Assembly (NCBI RefSeq): GCF_004009905.1
Contig: NZ_ML136878.1
Span: 16,911 to 80,910, forward strand
Length of the DNA stretch: 64,000 nt
Source of the DNA: Lactobacillus xujianguonis
Lineage (GTDB): Bacteria; Bacillota; Bacilli; Lactobacillales; Lactobacillaceae
Reading direction: 5' to 3'
Both the position numbers and the translations under genes were made by a program. Below are positions 63,436 to 64,000 of this stretch, one piece after another. The notes under the pieces were generated by a model. That model did not search any database. It saw nothing but the letters and a program-made list of their open reading frames with translations, and was not told the DNA's origin. Position 1 is the first letter of the stretch; every line of letters begins with the position of its first letter.

Positions 63436-63558
63436 AAAAGAAGGTATTCCGTCGCAATTAATCTTGCCAAAAGTGCATAGTTGCTCCATCAAAAAATAAT
63501 GACTGTTTAACTATGCTTGAGTTTGCAAGATTAAAAACGCAACGGCGACCCTTCTTTC
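63436..63558 (-). ncRNA. Long leader hairpin of the ABC-F gene
   Basis: Four block pairs nest in order: AAAGAAGG/CCTTCTTT, CCGTTGCG/TGCGACGG (with G-U), TTAATCTTGC/GCAAGATTAA and CATAGTT/AACTATG, closing a ~30-base loop. The inner CAAGATTAA and outer blocks are perfect. It is transcribed in the ABC-F leader; a miniature inverted-repeat element is the alternative reading. Confidence 0.65.
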
Positions 63559-63586
63559 TAGAGATGAATTTCAATTGATTGATGTT

Positions 63587-63615
63587 AGAATAGCATGAAC
63601 GTAAAATTAAAGCAA
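63587..63615 (-). promoter_or_regulatory. Putative promoter of the ABC-F leader
   Basis: On the minus strand TTGCTT, 17 bases, TATTCT with a TGC extension. The transcript would start near 63580 and give a ~215-nt leader. Confidence 0.55.
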
Positions 63616-63686
63616 GTGGAATATTTAAATCGTAAGTGTCAAAGTTTTTGCGGTTACTCAAAAACCATTAGTCTGACCTTAATTTC

Positions 63687-64000
63687 TTAATAATTTATGT
63701 GATTTAACATCCGATTGAATTTACTTAAATAGCTGCCACCAACTACTGCTGCTGTTAAGGCTCCGTGTTGAATACCGGTATGGATTTCGTGACGGATTCT
63801 CAAACTATCTCTAGCTGCGGCTTGTAATTTCTTACGGTCTAAGCTAATTAGTTTGCTCGTTTCAAAATCACTGTTGAGCCATTCTTCTAAGTCTCCATTC
63901 TTGATGCAAGTTAGAATTCGAAGCATGCCTTCGGCACCAGCTTCAGACCAATATTTGCCTTGGCCTTTAACGCGATAAGTATACTTACGGTGATTACTTT
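63687..64000 (-). CDS. ISLre2-family transposase, C-terminal part (runs off right edge)
   Basis: The frame runs in from beyond 64000 without a start and reads NHRKYTYRVKGQGKYWSEAG, AEGMLRILTCIKNGDLEEWL, then RDSLRIRHEIHTGIQHGALT and AAVVGGSYLSKFNRMLNHIN before the stop. These are C-terminal motifs of UPF0236/ISLre2-type transposases. About 104 residues are visible. It lies upstream of the ABC-F leader and may mark the edge of an acquired segment. Confidence 0.8.
   Translation of the reverse strand, partial: SNHRKYTYRVKGQGKYWSEAGAEGMLRILTCIKNGDLEEWLNSDFETSKLISLDRKKLQAAARDSLRIRHEIHTGIQHGALTAAVVGGSYLSKFNRMLNHINY

Larger units (their letters stand above)
63366..63686 (-). other. Leader region of the ABC-F gene
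   Basis: About 320 bases without a gene. Read on the minus strand it holds a promoter (63587-63615), a ~120-nt hairpin (63436-63558), then an intrinsic terminator hairpin (63378-63413) immediately before the SD. This is the plan of a transcription-attenuation leader controlling antibiotic-inducible ABC-F genes. Confidence 0.65.

Noticed and set aside
63458..63661. 67-residue frame across the ABC-F leader as a leader peptide
   Set aside because: The likely promoter (63587-63615) lies inside it, no SD precedes its start, and the long hairpin explains the sequence better.
1..64000. tRNA, rRNA, CRISPR array, replication origin or prophage
   Set aside because: None seen: no cloverleaf or rRNA-like stretches, no regularly spaced identical repeats, no phage structural genes; mobile DNA is limited to an IS3 scrap and an ISLre2-type transposase end.

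Overview
The window is low-GC Gram-positive DNA that fits Lactobacillus in the strict sense (the acidophilus/delbrueckii group). The evidence is a two-subunit LacL/LacM beta-galactosidase, YSIRK/LPxTG surface proteins, three secreted proteins carrying S-layer-associated (SLAP) domains, strong Shine-Dalgarno sites and A/T-rich spacers. The species cannot be fixed from the sequence alone.

Bases 1-14220 are a nitrate-respiration island. The 5' end of narG leaves the window on the left. Then come molybdenum-cofactor genes (moeB, moaB, moeA, mobB, mobA on +; moaE, moaD on -), the nreABC sensor/regulator system, three unknown translationally coupled genes (the third looks like an isoprenyl-diphosphate synthase without its aspartate motifs), the nitrate/nitrite transporter narT, a FecCD-type permease and ATPase (probably molybdate), a SufT/MIP18-like Fe-S protein and a DMT transporter. 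moaA, moaC, narHJI and a binding protein are not in view. Three NreC-type palindromes (TAGGG-N4-CCCTA-like) lie 30.5-31.5 bp from -10 hexamers, so the island can be read as one regulon. One palindrome sits exactly between two divergent promoters.

Bases 14221-17085 hold lacLM with an upstream CRE. Bases 17457-26104 are a decay zone: a YSIRK/Mub adhesin, a small holin-like gene, a DUF2207 membrane protein and a TraX-family gene are all broken, with an intact SPFH protein and an orphan RelB/DinJ antitoxin between them.

Bases 26154-32137 hold a LysR regulator divergent from a fumarate-reductase-like flavoprotein, then a LacI / DHDPS-family lyase / sodium-solute symporter catabolic unit. Bases 32403-36092 hold a small alarmone synthetase in one operon with an OmpR-type two-component system, then an OB-fold-like unknown. 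Bases 36190-37953 encode an intact LPxTG protein.

Bases 38207-45181 are a rhamnoside-utilisation operon (GH78 rhamnosidase, MFS transporter, esterase, ROK sugar kinase) with a divergent AraC regulator and a CRE. Bases 45199-51677 hold a YbaK/ProX deacylase, a large SLAP-anchored pullulanase behind a perfect CRE, a HesB-like protein and a SLAP/SEC10 surface protein. Bases 51732-53149 are a broken zinc-ribbon TcaA-like gene, followed by a DUF4931 HIT-like protein and an orphan ABC solute-binding lipoprotein.

Bases 55747-60666 hold a LysR regulator, a small membrane protein, an FMN+FAD reductase and a divergent SLAP-domain esterase, which together resemble an extracellular phenolic-ester hydrolysis/reduction unit. 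Bases 60803-64000 hold an IS3 orfA scrap fused to a tpx fragment, a TPM-domain protein, an ABC-F ATPase behind an attenuator-type leader with a ~120-nt hairpin, and the C-terminal part of an ISLre2-type transposase running off the right edge.
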